From: an uncultured Eubacteriales bacterium
Lineage (GTDB): Bacteria > Bacillota > Clostridia > Oscillospirales > Acutalibacteraceae
Length of the DNA stretch: 34,931 bases
Direction of reading: 5' to 3'
Assembly (NCBI GenBank): GCA_900317025.1
Contig: ONFG01000028.1
Location: forward strand, 1-34,931
Shown here piece after piece: positions 15,096-23,264 of the stretch (positions are counted from its first letter, which is position 1; every line of letters begins with the position of its first letter). The notes under the pieces were generated by a model. The model was not told where the DNA came from and searched no databases. It was given only the letters and a program-made list of their open reading frames with translations. The translations under genes and the position numbers were made by a program.

Positions 15096-16265
15096 ATGAA
15101 GATAACCGGTATCGTTTCGGAGTTCAATCCGTTTCATAACGGGCATAAATACCTTGTCGAAAGGGCGAGGGAAAACGGTGCCACCCATGTCGTCACCGTG
15201 ATGGGCGGAAGCTTCCTGCAAAGAGGCAACTGCGCCGTTGTCGGCAAATACGAGCGTGCAAAGGCGGCCATTCTGGGCGGCGTTGACCTTGTGCTTGAAC
15301 TGCCCGAAATCTACGCGTGCGCAAGCGCCGAGAGGTTTGCAAGGGGCGCGGTGGGCGTGCTCGAAGCGTGCGGCTGCGTCGATACGATCTGCTGCGGTGC
15401 AGAGTATATGAATGTGTCGGCACAAATACGTGCGATCGACATTCTCGAAGGCGCAGACGTAGGCGAATTCCTCTCGAAGGGGTACAGTTATCCTCATGCG
15501 GTGCAGGCGGCTGTGGAAAAGTCGGGCGATGAGGAGATAGCGGCGCTTTTGCGTTCGCCGAACGATCTGCTTGCCCTTGAATATTTCAGAGCAGGCAAGG
15601 ACGATTTCTCGTTTTTGAGTGTGCGCCGAACTGCGCCGCACGATTCCGATACGCCCGACAGCGGGAAATATGCCTCGGCTTCGCTTATTCGCAAAATGAT
15701 AATCTCCGGCGGCGATTACCGTGAGTACGTCCCAGAAACGACGGCACAGATGATCGAGAGGGCAAAAAAAGAGGGAGCTTGCCCGGCGCGCTTTGAAAAC
15801 AACGAGCGGGGCGTTATCTCGGTGCTTCGGCGCATGACGGCGCAGGAGCTTAAACGGTTGCCCGATGTGAGCGAGGGGCTTGAAAACAGGCTGCACCGTG
15901 CAATTCACGAGAACGATACACTTTCCGGTATCATTATGGCGACAAAATGTAAACGGTACACCCACGCAAGGCTTTCGAGAATCGCTGCCTGCGCTTACCT
16001 GGGGATAACCGCCGCAGACATCGACAAGCCGCCGCAGTACATTCGTGTGCTTGCATTAAACGACCGAGGTGCGGAAATACTTAAAGAAATGAAAAAAACG
16101 GCGGTGCTGCCAGTTCTGACGGCTGCACGCAGCTTTGGCAGCCTTACGAAGGAAGCGAGAAAAACGCTCGACATCGACCTTCGCGCGTCAGATCTCTTTG
16201 CGTTGTGTACGCCGAAGCTGATGAGATGCGGCGAGGATTTTTACAGGGGCGCCGTAAAGATATAG
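15096..16265 (+). CDS. tmcAL: tRNA(Met) cytidine acetate ligase
   Basis: Uses ATP and acetate to acetylate the wobble cytidine (ac4C34) of elongator tRNA-Met, improving AUG over AUA decoding (established for the B. subtilis YlbM/TmcAL family). The 389-residue length is typical. The nucleotidylyltransferase-like N-terminus shows IVSEFNPFHNGHKYL (residues 5-19) with the HxGH signature. VTVMGGSFLQRG, the ELPxIYACASAERFARGAV segment and later RSPNDLLALEYF and SASLIRKMI are family hallmarks. ATG 15096 is preferred over GTG 15093 because of the GGGGGTG site at 15084-15090. It opens the run of translation-related genes, 11 nt before hflX. Confidence 0.93.
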   Translation: MKITGIVSEFNPFHNGHKYLVERARENGATHVVTVMGGSFLQRGNCAVVGKYERAKAAILGGVDLVLELPEIYACASAERFARGAVGVLEACGCVDTICCGAEYMNVSAQIRAIDILEGADVGEFLSKGYSYPHAVQAAVEKSGDEEIAALLRSPNDLLALEYFRAGKDDFSFLSVRRTAPHDSDTPDSGKYASASLIRKMIISGGDYREYVPETTAQMIERAKKEGACPARFENNERGVISVLRRMTAQELKRLPDVSEGLENRLHRAIHENDTLSGIIMATKCKRYTHARLSRIAACAYLGITAADIDKPPQYIRVLALNDRGAEILKEMKKTAVLPVLTAARSFGSLTKEARKTLDIDLRASDLFALCTPKLMRCGEDFYRGAVKI

Positions 16266-16276
16266 GAGGGAAGCTT

Positions 16277-17527
16277 ATGGAACTTCACGACAACGAACAA
16301 AAGCCGCAGAGAGCGCTTCTTATAGGCGTCGACTACGGCGCATTCGACGCGGAGGCTTCTATGGAGGAGCTTTATGCGCTGGCGGAAAGCGCCGGCGCAG
16401 AGGTCGCAGGCTCGATGATACAAAAGCTCGATAAGCCGATAGCCGCAACGTACGTCGGCACGGGAAGGCTCGAGGAGCTTGTCGGGATATGCGAAAGCAG
16501 CGAGATAGACCTCATCATAGCGGACGACGAGCTTTCTCCCGTCCAGATAAGAACGATAGAAGACGCAACTGACGTGCGTGTTATCGACCGTACGATGCTC
16601 ATACTCGATATTTTTGCACTTCGTGCTCACTCAAAGGAGGGCAAGCTGCAGGTCGAAACGGCGCAGCTTCGCTATATGCTGCCGAGGCTTACCGGCAAGG
16701 GCGTTCAGATGTCAAGGCTCGGCGGCGGCATCGGCACGAGAGGACCCGGCGAGACGAAGCTTGAGACCGACCGCCGCCACATCAGGCGAAAGCTCGAGGC
16801 TCTCGAAGAAAAGCTCGACGAGATCGAAAAGCGCAGAGAGCAGCTTCGCAAAAGGCGCAAGAAGGACGGCGTTATAACGGCGGCTATCGTTGGATACACC
16901 AATGCCGGAAAGTCTACGCTTATGAATTACCTTACTGACGCCGGCGTTCTTGAAAAGGATCAGCTTTTCGCAACGCTCGACCCGACCTCGCGCGCGCTTA
17001 AGCTGCCTAACGGCGTGACAGTAATGCTTATAGACACGGTTGGCTTCGTGCGCAGGCTGCCGCATCACCTTGTAAAGGCGTTCCGCTCGACGCTCGAGGA
17101 GGCGGTCGCTGCCGATATCATAATCAACGTCTGCGATGCATCGAGCGAGGAGGCGCTGCTTCACCTCGATGTTACGAGAAAGCTTCTCGAAGACCTCGGC
17201 TGCGCCGATACGCCGATCATCACGGTGTTCAATAAGAGCGACATCGCCGAGAACGGCGCGGATTTTCCGAGCTTCTCCGGCGGAGTTCACATCAGTGCAA
17301 AGAAGGGTACGGGCATAGAAGCGCTCCTTGCGGCGATCGAGGATAATCTGCCCGTCCGCCTGCATAAGGTAAAGCTTCTGCTGCCGTTTGCAAAGGCGGG
17401 CTTGTCTTCAGAGCTTCGCAAGACCGGAACGCTCCTTTCGGAGGAGTACACCGCCGATGGCGTTGCCGTTGAGGCTGTCTGCGACGACGCAATGTTTGCG
17501 AGGGTAAAGGAGTATATTACGGAGTAA
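16277..17527 (+). CDS. hflX: GTPase HflX
   Basis: Ribosome-associated GTPase that rescues or splits stalled 70S ribosomes, notably under heat or antibiotic stress. The 416 residues start at ATG 16277, with AGGAGGG 6 nt upstream. The N-terminal HflX domain carries YVGTGRLEEL (59-68), RAHSKEGKLQVETAQLRY and RLGGGIGTRGPGETKLETDRR (spanning 147-167). A coiled coil rich in Lys/Arg/Glu follows at about 168-197. The G domain contains G1 GYTNAGKST (206-214), the switch segment FATLDPTSR, G3 DTVGF (253-257) and G4 NKSD. A C-terminal domain of about 60 residues completes it. It lies between tmcAL and DUF951 on the same strand with short gaps. Confidence 0.96.
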   Translation: MELHDNEQKPQRALLIGVDYGAFDAEASMEELYALAESAGAEVAGSMIQKLDKPIAATYVGTGRLEELVGICESSEIDLIIADDELSPVQIRTIEDATDVRVIDRTMLILDIFALRAHSKEGKLQVETAQLRYMLPRLTGKGVQMSRLGGGIGTRGPGETKLETDRRHIRRKLEALEEKLDEIEKRREQLRKRRKKDGVITAAIVGYTNAGKSTLMNYLTDAGVLEKDQLFATLDPTSRALKLPNGVTVMLIDTVGFVRRLPHHLVKAFRSTLEEAVAADIIINVCDASSEEALLHLDVTRKLLEDLGCADTPIITVFNKSDIAENGADFPSFSGGVHISAKKGTGIEALLAAIEDNLPVRLHKVKLLLPFAKAGLSSELRKTGTLLSEEYTADGVAVEAVCDDAMFARVKEYITE

Positions 17528-17554
17528 GCTGTTATTTAAATCGGAGGGATACAG

Positions 17555-17752
17555 ATGGACGTTCGTGTGGGCGACGTTATCACCATGAAAAAGGCGCACC
17601 CCTGCGGCAGCAGAGAATTCGACGTTGTACGTGTCGGCATGGATTTCAAGATCGTCTGCAAGGGCTGCGGGCGCGAGGTCATGGCGCCGAGAGCGAAGGT
17701 CGAAAAAAACATCAAAAAAGTGATCCGTACGGAGGGTGACGAAAACCTGTGA
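17555..17752 (+). CDS. DUF951 family protein
   Basis: 65-residue small protein typical of Firmicutes. It matches the DUF951 pattern: VRVGDVITMKKAHPCGS at the N-terminus, then a central VCKGCGREVMAPR with a CxxC that could bind metal. The fold is expected to be SH3-like. Function is not established; it is often found beside ribosome or chromosome-partition genes. A GGAGGG lies 8 nt before ATG 17555. Its stop overlaps the GTG start of prfA by three bases (GTGA), implying coupled translation. Confidence 0.9.
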   Translation: MDVRVGDVITMKKAHPCGSREFDVVRVGMDFKIVCKGCGREVMAPRAKVEKNIKKVIRTEGDENL

Positions 17753-18825
17753 GTGATATGTTTGAGAAGCTCCACGTCTTTGAAAAGCGGGCGCAGGAGC
17801 TAAACGAAAAGCTTTTCGATCCCGAGGCGGCAGCAGACGCACAGACATATGCCGCAGTAATGAAGGAGCTGGCGGAGATAACGCCGATAGTTGATAAATA
17901 CACCGAGTACAAGGCGGCGATGCAGACCGAGAGCGACGCCAGAGCGATGCTCTCCGAGAACCCTGACGACGAGCTTCGGGAGCTTTTAAACGAAGAGCTT
18001 AAAACGGCAGCTGCTGATATGGAGAGGATAGGCGAGGAGCTTAAAGTCCTGCTTTTGCCGAAAGACCCCAACGACGACCGAAATGTTATCGTCGAGATAC
18101 GTGCGGGAGCCGGAGGCGAGGAAGCGGCACTGTTTGTCTCCACGCTTTTCAGGATGTACTCGATGTACGCCGAAAAGCGTGGCTTCAAAACGGAGCTTAT
18201 AAACGCCAACGAAACGGAGCTTGGCGGCTACCGTGAGATATCGTTCATGATAAGCGGCAGCGGCGCATATTCAAGGCTCAAATTTGAAAGCGGCGTTCAC
18301 CGTGTTCAGCGTGTGCCGGATACGGAGAGTCAGGGGCGAATTCACACGTCTACCGTTACGGTCGCCGTGCTGCCCGAGGCGGAGGAGGTCGAGCTTGAAA
18401 TAAACCCTGCCGACCTTAAAATAGACACGTTCCGCTCGAGCGGCGCAGGCGGTCAGCACATCAACAAAACGTCGTCCGCAATACGCATAACCCACCTGCC
18501 CACGGGCATGGTCGTTGAGTGCCAGGACGAGCGAAGCCAGTTCAAAAACAGAGATAAGGCGATGAAGGTGCTGAAATCACGCCTTTTAAACGAGAAGCGG
18601 GAGGCGCAGTCTTCGGCAATAGCCGCAGAGCGCAAAGCGCAGGTTGGCACGGGCGACCGCAACGAGCGTATCCGTACGTATAATTTCCCGCAGAGCCGTG
18701 TTACAGATCACCGGATAGGGCTTACGCTCTACAAGATCGACCAGATAATAAACGGCGGTCTAGACGAGGTGATCGACCCACTCATTACCGCCGACAGAGC
18801 GGCGAAAATGGAATCGAAGGACTGA
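17749..18825 (+). CDS. prfA: Peptide chain release factor 1
   Basis: Recognises UAA and UAG stop codons and triggers peptidyl-tRNA hydrolysis. The 358 residues match RF1. The stop-codon-reading PxT tripeptide reads PDT (190-192) within HRVQRVPDTESQGR. The GGQ catalytic motif is at 234-236 within GAGGQHINKTSSAIR. The N-terminal domain 1 and C-terminal helix are complete. The GTG start at 17749 overlaps the DUF951 stop; ATG 17758 is in frame but the overlapping GTG fits the coupled junction and GGAGGGTGA upstream. In many Firmicutes prmC is next to prfA, but it is absent here. Confidence 0.97.
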   Translation: MSDMFEKLHVFEKRAQELNEKLFDPEAAADAQTYAAVMKELAEITPIVDKYTEYKAAMQTESDARAMLSENPDDELRELLNEELKTAAADMERIGEELKVLLLPKDPNDDRNVIVEIRAGAGGEEAALFVSTLFRMYSMYAEKRGFKTELINANETELGGYREISFMISGSGAYSRLKFESGVHRVQRVPDTESQGRIHTSTVTVAVLPEAEEVELEINPADLKIDTFRSSGAGGQHINKTSSAIRITHLPTGMVVECQDERSQFKNRDKAMKVLKSRLLNEKREAQSSAIAAERKAQVGTGDRNERIRTYNFPQSRVTDHRIGLTLYKIDQIINGGLDEVIDPLITADRAAKMESKD

Positions 18826-18891
18826 CCAAGGGCTTATATAGGCTTTATTCAAGATTACTTTACAAATTTACAATACGAGGTAAACAAAGAA

Positions 18892-19098
18892 GTGGTTAAA
18901 TACAAAGGTATGGACTGCGAGCTTTATGAGCATTATTTTACCGGCGGCGATGGACCGTACCTCAGAATAGTGTCGCCCGACGACCTGACAAAGGCATATG
19001 CAGAAGGCTTTGAGTGCATGGGCTACCCCGACGAGGTGATGAAGAGCATCACCCGAGAAGAGTATCAGTTTTTCAAAAAGAAAGAAAAGAAAGTGTAA
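18892..19098 (+). CDS. Conserved-looking small protein of unknown function (68 aa)
   Basis: 68 residues from GTG 18892, with GAGG about 11 nt upstream. No named domain is recognised. The sequence is soluble and mixed in charge, with YKGMDCELYEHYFTGGDGPY near the start and a very basic end (FFKKKEKKV). Codon use matches its neighbours, and it sits tightly between prfA (66 nt upstream) and sua5 (2 nt downstream), so it is probably a real cotranscribed gene. Its position suggests a role related to translation, but that is only context. Confidence 0.7.
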   Translation: MVKYKGMDCELYEHYFTGGDGPYLRIVSPDDLTKAYAEGFECMGYPDEVMKSITREEYQFFKKKEKKV

Positions 19099-19100
19099 AC

Positions 19101-20123
19101 ATGGAAACAAAGGTTTTATTGCCCACGGCTGAAAATATAAATACCGTCGGTTCGGCGCTGCGAAACGGAGAGCTTGTCGGCGTTCCGACAGAGACGGTCT
19201 ACGGTCTTGCCGCAAACGCTCTCGACGGCGAAGCGGTGAAAAGCATCTTCGAGGCGAAGGGCAGACCCGCTGACAACCCGTTGATCGTACATATCTCGGA
19301 CATATCGCAGATCGAGCGATTCGATCTCGTCAGTGAGATACCCGAAAATGCAAAAATGCTTATGAAAGCGTTCTGGCCCGGGCCTCTTACGATAATCATG
19401 AAAAAAGGCGCAGTTCCCGACGAGGTAACGGCGGGGCTTGATACGGTGGCGGTGCGCTTCCCGTCCCACCCCGTAACGGCACGCATAATCACGGCGGCCG
19501 ATGTCCCTCTTGCCGCGCCGTCGGCAAATACGTCGGGCAAGCCAAGCCCCACCACAGCTCGGCACGTTCTCCACGATATGAACGGCAGGATACCGTATAT
19601 CGTCGACGGCGGAGCGTGCGAGGTCGGCGTGGAATCTACCGTCATCACGGTGGCAGGAGAAACGCCATGCCTGCTTCGTCCGGGCGGCGTAACGCTCGAG
19701 CAGCTTGAAGGCGTTATAGGTCACGTTGACGTTGCCGACGCCGTACTCCATCAGTTGAAGGAGGGGCAGACGGCGGCAAGCCCCGGCATGAAGTATAAGC
19801 ATTATGCGCCGAGCGCCCATATTGTGCTGATAAAAGCCGACGACAAAAAGTATATTGAATATGTAAACGAACGCGCCAGCAGCGGCACAGCGGCGCTTTG
19901 CTACGACGAAGACTGCGAAAGGCTCAGCGTCAGAACGTACCCCTACGGCGCAAAGGAAGACTATGCCGCACAGTCAAACAGGATATTCGACGTTTTAAGG
20001 AGGATCGACGAGGACGGCGTAAAAACTGTCTACGGGCGCTGCCCCGAAACGGGCGGACTTGCGATGGCAGTTTACAACCGCCTTATAAGAGCGGCGGGAT
20101 TCGAGGTGATCGAGCTTGCGTAG
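19101..20123 (+). CDS. L-threonylcarbamoyladenylate synthase (Sua5/TsaC)
   Basis: Makes threonylcarbamoyl-AMP from threonine, bicarbonate and ATP for the universal t6A37 modification of ANN-decoding tRNAs. The 340-residue length indicates the two-domain Sua5 form. The YrdC domain shows GVPTETVYGLAANA, FEAKGRPADNPLIVHI, FWPGPLTIIM, PSANTSGKPSPT and VGVESTVI. A linker with SPGMKYKHYAP leads to a C-terminal Sua5 domain of about 120 residues. ATG 19101 follows the upstream stop by 2 nt with only a weak purine-rich ribosome site, suggesting translational coupling. The stop overlaps the coaE start by 8 nt. Confidence 0.95.
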   Translation: METKVLLPTAENINTVGSALRNGELVGVPTETVYGLAANALDGEAVKSIFEAKGRPADNPLIVHISDISQIERFDLVSEIPENAKMLMKAFWPGPLTIIMKKGAVPDEVTAGLDTVAVRFPSHPVTARIITAADVPLAAPSANTSGKPSPTTARHVLHDMNGRIPYIVDGGACEVGVESTVITVAGETPCLLRPGGVTLEQLEGVIGHVDVADAVLHQLKEGQTAASPGMKYKHYAPSAHIVLIKADDKKYIEYVNERASSGTAALCYDEDCERLSVRTYPYGAKEDYAAQSNRIFDVLRRIDEDGVKTVYGRCPETGGLAMAVYNRLIRAAGFEVIELA

Positions 20124-20745
20124 GTTTCAGATAGTCGGGCTGACAGGCCCTACGGGAGCAGGCAAGAGCACCGTTTCAAAATGCTTTGAACGCTTCGGCT
20201 TCAAAGTAGTGAACGCCGACGAGATCGCGCGCAGCGTGATGGAGCCGGGCAGCGTCTGCGTTGCGCAGCTTGCGCTTGCGTTCGGGCGTTCCATACTTGA
20301 CCCCGACGGGAACTTAAACAGGCGGCGCCTTGCTGAAAAGGCCTTCGCAGCTCCGAACGCTACGCAGCTTTTAAACGACATTACCCACCCGCAGATATTC
20401 CTGCGTACACTTAAAGTGTGCCACGAATACATTGACGCCGGGGAGAGACGGATTCTTTTCGACGCGCCGGTGCTTTTTGAAAGCAGCTCCGACATCATGT
20501 GCGACTGCGTGGTCTCGGTGGTCGCGCCTAAGGAAGTTAGGATAGAGAGGCTCATGAAGCGCGACGGTCTTCCGAGGGAGTCTATCGAAAAGCGCATTTC
20601 GGCGCAGCACCCCGACGAGTTTTACACGAAGCGTTCCGACTTTGTGATCGACGGCGGCGCGGCGCTTGCAGATGTCGATAGTCAGGCAAAAAAGATAATA
20701 GAGGCGCTCCTGCAAACAGAGATCGAGCAGGGCAAACTTATTTGA
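20116..20745 (+). CDS. coaE: Dephospho-CoA kinase
   Basis: Phosphorylates the 3'-hydroxyl of dephospho-CoA, the last step of CoA synthesis. The 209-residue protein has a P-loop VGLTGPTGAGKST (7-19), then VVNADEIARSVMEPG and DAPVLFES, the standard CoaE acceptor and lid segments. The TTG start at 20116 is supported by GAGGTG at 20103-20108, inside the end of sua5; no ATG is available near. The 8-nt overlap implies coupled translation. It partners functionally with coaX at 3469, though the two are far apart. Confidence 0.95.
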   Translation: MRRFQIVGLTGPTGAGKSTVSKCFERFGFKVVNADEIARSVMEPGSVCVAQLALAFGRSILDPDGNLNRRRLAEKAFAAPNATQLLNDITHPQIFLRTLKVCHEYIDAGERRILFDAPVLFESSSDIMCDCVVSVVAPKEVRIERLMKRDGLPRESIEKRISAQHPDEFYTKRSDFVIDGGAALADVDSQAKKIIEALLQTEIEQGKLI

Positions 20746-20766
20746 GTATAACAGGCAGGTGAGAGC

Positions 20767-21624
20767 ATGGCAAAAAAAGAGGGTCGCTCAGACAAGAAAA
20801 AGAATGTTTCGTTTACGCTTGCGGCAGGACTGCTCTGCGTCGCGGTGATAGTGCCAATTGTGCTTTTTGTCGTGTCGGTGCTGCTTCACGGGAGATCTAC
20901 GACTGAGTTCAGCAGGAGCCTTTATCCGATAAAATATGAGTATTACGTCGAGACGTATGCCAAGGAATTCGACGTTGACGTGTGCCTCGTCTACGGCGTT
21001 ATCAGAACGGAGAGCGGCTTTGACCCCGACGCCGTTTCACAGGCGGGAGCGATAGGACTTATGCAGATCATGCCCGACACGTTCACATGGCTTCAAAATT
21101 ACCGCACCGAGTTCATGCCCGAAAAGCTGCTCGACAGCAGCGAGCTTTACAAGCCGCAGGTCAATATCGAGTACGGCACGTACCTTCTGCGCTACCTGCT
21201 CGACCGCTATGACGGCGACGTTTCGCTTGCGATAATCGCCTACAACGCCGGCTATGGCAACGTCGACAACTGGCTTGCAGACGGCACGATACCGAAAAGC
21301 GGCGTGACGAGCGAGAACGTGCCGTTTACCGAAACGTCGAATTACCTCGATCGCGTTACCGGGGCGATGGAGATGTACCGCACACTTTACTATGACGAGC
21401 TGGGCTACTACAGCGACAAGGTGTCGTCGGCGCAGACCGACAGCGAAGAAAACGCTGCATTTGCCGAAGATACCGAGACTGACAGCGAGTTCGGCGAGGA
21501 ATACGGCGGCTACTCCGACGGCATAGATGAATATGCCGGTGATTACGGCGAATACTATACCGATAACGAAGACTATGCCTACGCCTTTGAAGGCGACGGC
21601 ACGGGCTACGAATACTACGATTAA
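20767..21624 (+). CDS. Membrane-anchored lytic transglycosylase, SLT domain
   Basis: Cleaves peptidoglycan between MurNAc and GlcNAc, forming 1,6-anhydro-MurNAc. The 285-residue protein has a basic cytoplasmic start, a single transmembrane anchor at about 16-40, and the goose-lysozyme-like SLT fold at about 55-215. Catalytic Glu82 lies in GVIRTESGFDP, followed by SQAGAIGLMQIMPDT, and later AIIAYNAGYGNV and TSNYLDRVT. From about residue 221 there is a highly acidic tail rich in Tyr, Glu, Asp and Gly (for example EEYGGYSDGIDEYAGDYGEY), not part of the family. It starts 21 nt after coaE with AGGTGAG upstream. Confidence 0.93.
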   Translation: MAKKEGRSDKKKNVSFTLAAGLLCVAVIVPIVLFVVSVLLHGRSTTEFSRSLYPIKYEYYVETYAKEFDVDVCLVYGVIRTESGFDPDAVSQAGAIGLMQIMPDTFTWLQNYRTEFMPEKLLDSSELYKPQVNIEYGTYLLRYLLDRYDGDVSLAIIAYNAGYGNVDNWLADGTIPKSGVTSENVPFTETSNYLDRVTGAMEMYRTLYYDELGYYSDKVSSAQTDSEENAAFAEDTETDSEFGEEYGGYSDGIDEYAGDYGEYYTDNEDYAYAFEGDGTGYEYYD

Positions 21625-21627
21625 TAC

Positions 21628-21935
21628 TAAGGAGCCACTGATTAAATCACGTCCTTCGGACTGAGCACTCATCTTGCCGGCATCTTTTTGTCAAATTGCC
21701 CTCAAAAACCTTGAAATACGTCAGTAATTTCAAATTGAATTCTTTAATTTGAAATTCGCGTGCTGCGCAAAGCGCGTCATCTCGTCTCTTACAAACTCAA
21801 ACGCGCCTGCAGCGCTATAAAAAGCTTTTTAATTGGGTTTAGTATAACAGGCGCTTTGCCGGCAGTAAGAGCCGGCAGGATCGCAGCCGAGGGTTTGTTT
21901 AGACAAATCGAAGCTTTGATATGCAGAGGTTTCTC
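21628..21935 (+). repeat. Dispersed non-coding repeat, about 300 bp, MITE-like
   Basis: This fills the gap between the transglycosylase and M16 genes. The left end TAAGGAGCCACTGATTAAAT recurs at 2662-2685 (reverse orientation). The central part (about 21741-21848) recurs, reversed, at 30154-30268. The right end near 21921-21935 (CAGAGGTTTCT) is a loose inverted match to the left end, giving weak terminal repeats. It contains several hairpins (for example GCCGGCAGTAAGAGCCGGC) but no credible coding frame. A non-autonomous mobile element or structured-RNA repeat would fit. Confidence 0.7.
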
Positions 21936-21973
21936 TGTGGAATTATAGTTTTTGTAAATCAATATCCAAAGGG

Positions 21974-23263
21974 GTGTTTTTTCTGGAAAGATTCAAGAGA
22001 GAAAAGATCGCAGACGGTGTGTATTTTAACACCATCTACGACGACAGATTCAAAACGAGCCGCATTCTCGTTTCAATGCTTACAGACATCGACCGTGACC
22101 GCTGTGCAGCAAATTCGGCCGTGGCGGGGCTATTAGTGCATTCGTGCAAAGCGTACCCGTCGTTTCTCGACCTTAGCCGCAAGCTCGATTCGCTCTACGG
22201 CACTACGCTCTCGGGTTCGAGCAGCAAGAGGGGCGATTCTCAGCTTGTGAACGTTTCCGCAGTCGGTATCAGCGACGCGTACAGTCTCGACGGTGAGTCG
22301 GTCTACGAGGAGATGGCTAAGCTTCTTTGCGGAGCGCTCTTTGAGCCGAACGTTTCGGACGGCGCATTCAAGGAGGAGGATTTCAGGCAGGAGCAACGCC
22401 AGCTTATCGACACGATAGACGCTCAGTTCAACGACAAGAGAGCCTACGCCAAGAAGCGCTTTCTTGAGATCATGTGCAAAGACGAGAAGTACGGCGTGAA
22501 CCTCTGCGGCACAAAGGAGCAGGTGTCGGCGCTGACTTCGACCGACGTTTACAAGGCGTACCTCGAGCTTATCAAAACAGCTAGGGTCGAGATCGTATGC
22601 CTTTGCGCAAACGATACCGAAAATATCAGGAACATCTTCAGGGAGTGCTTTGCAAATGTCGACAGAGCGCCCGCTTATACCGATACTCTGATAATCCCGA
22701 GAGCAAACGAGGTGAAGGAGCACACCGACCGTGTGGACGTCGTTCAGTCGAAGCTTATGCTCGGTTTCAGAACGGACTGCGCCGAGCCGGACGAAAACGT
22801 CGACGCAGCGAAGCTGATGAGCGCTGTGCTCGGCGGCACAGCTCACTCAAAACTTTTCAACAACGTTCGCGAAAAGCTCAGCCTTTGCTACTACTGCGTT
22901 TCCGGCTACGACCCGAACAAGGGCGTGCTGACGGTAGAGAGCGGCGTGGAGCAGGAGAATATCGAGAAGACAAAGGCGGCAATCTTAAACGAGCTTGAGC
23001 AGATGAAGCAGGGCAACATCACCGACGAGGAGCTTGCAAGCGCAAAGCTCAGCATGGCGAACTCCTACCTTACCTCGGTCGATTCTTCGGCAGGCACGCA
23101 GGGCTGGTATCTTGCTCAGGTGCTCAAGGGCAAGACGCTTACCCCGCAGGAGCAGGCGCAGCGCATAAACGCAGTCACAAAGGAGCAGGTGGTCGTAGCG
23201 GCGAACCGCTTAACGCTCGACACGGTCTATGTTCTGACAGGCAGCGGCAAGGAGGGTGAGTGA
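21974..23263 (+). CDS. M16 family peptidase-like protein, inactive subunit (YmfF-like)
   Basis: 429 residues from GTG 21974. AAAGGGG directly abuts this GTG, so initiation may instead use the in-frame CTG at 21983 (LERFKREKIADG), where the spacing is better. The protein has the insulysin/processing-peptidase fold with two repeats. The helix that should carry HxxEH lacks it: the segment VAGLLVHSCKAYPSFLDLSR takes its place. The C-terminal half shows AKLMSAVLGGTAHSKLFNNVREK and YYCVSGYD, the substrate-chamber pattern. It is thus the non-catalytic partner of the next gene, as in B. subtilis YmfF/YmfH pairs. The stop is one base before the partner's ATG. The promoter is not obvious; it may lie in the preceding repeat. 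Confidence 0.87.
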   Translation: MFFLERFKREKIADGVYFNTIYDDRFKTSRILVSMLTDIDRDRCAANSAVAGLLVHSCKAYPSFLDLSRKLDSLYGTTLSGSSSKRGDSQLVNVSAVGISDAYSLDGESVYEEMAKLLCGALFEPNVSDGAFKEEDFRQEQRQLIDTIDAQFNDKRAYAKKRFLEIMCKDEKYGVNLCGTKEQVSALTSTDVYKAYLELIKTARVEIVCLCANDTENIRNIFRECFANVDRAPAYTDTLIIPRANEVKEHTDRVDVVQSKLMLGFRTDCAEPDENVDAAKLMSAVLGGTAHSKLFNNVREKLSLCYYCVSGYDPNKGVLTVESGVEQENIEKTKAAILNELEQMKQGNITDEELASAKLSMANSYLTSVDSSAGTQGWYLAQVLKGKTLTPQEQAQRINAVTKEQVVVAANRLTLDTVYVLTGSGKEGE

Positions 23264-23264
23264 T

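Noticed and set aside
14994-15965. 323-codon minus-strand frame overlapping tmcAL
   Set aside because: tmcAL has HxGH and other family motifs on the plus strand; the minus frame is shadow.
21628-21935. Insertion sequence with transposase
   Set aside because: No transposase-like frame; only short non-coding repeats with weak inverted ends.
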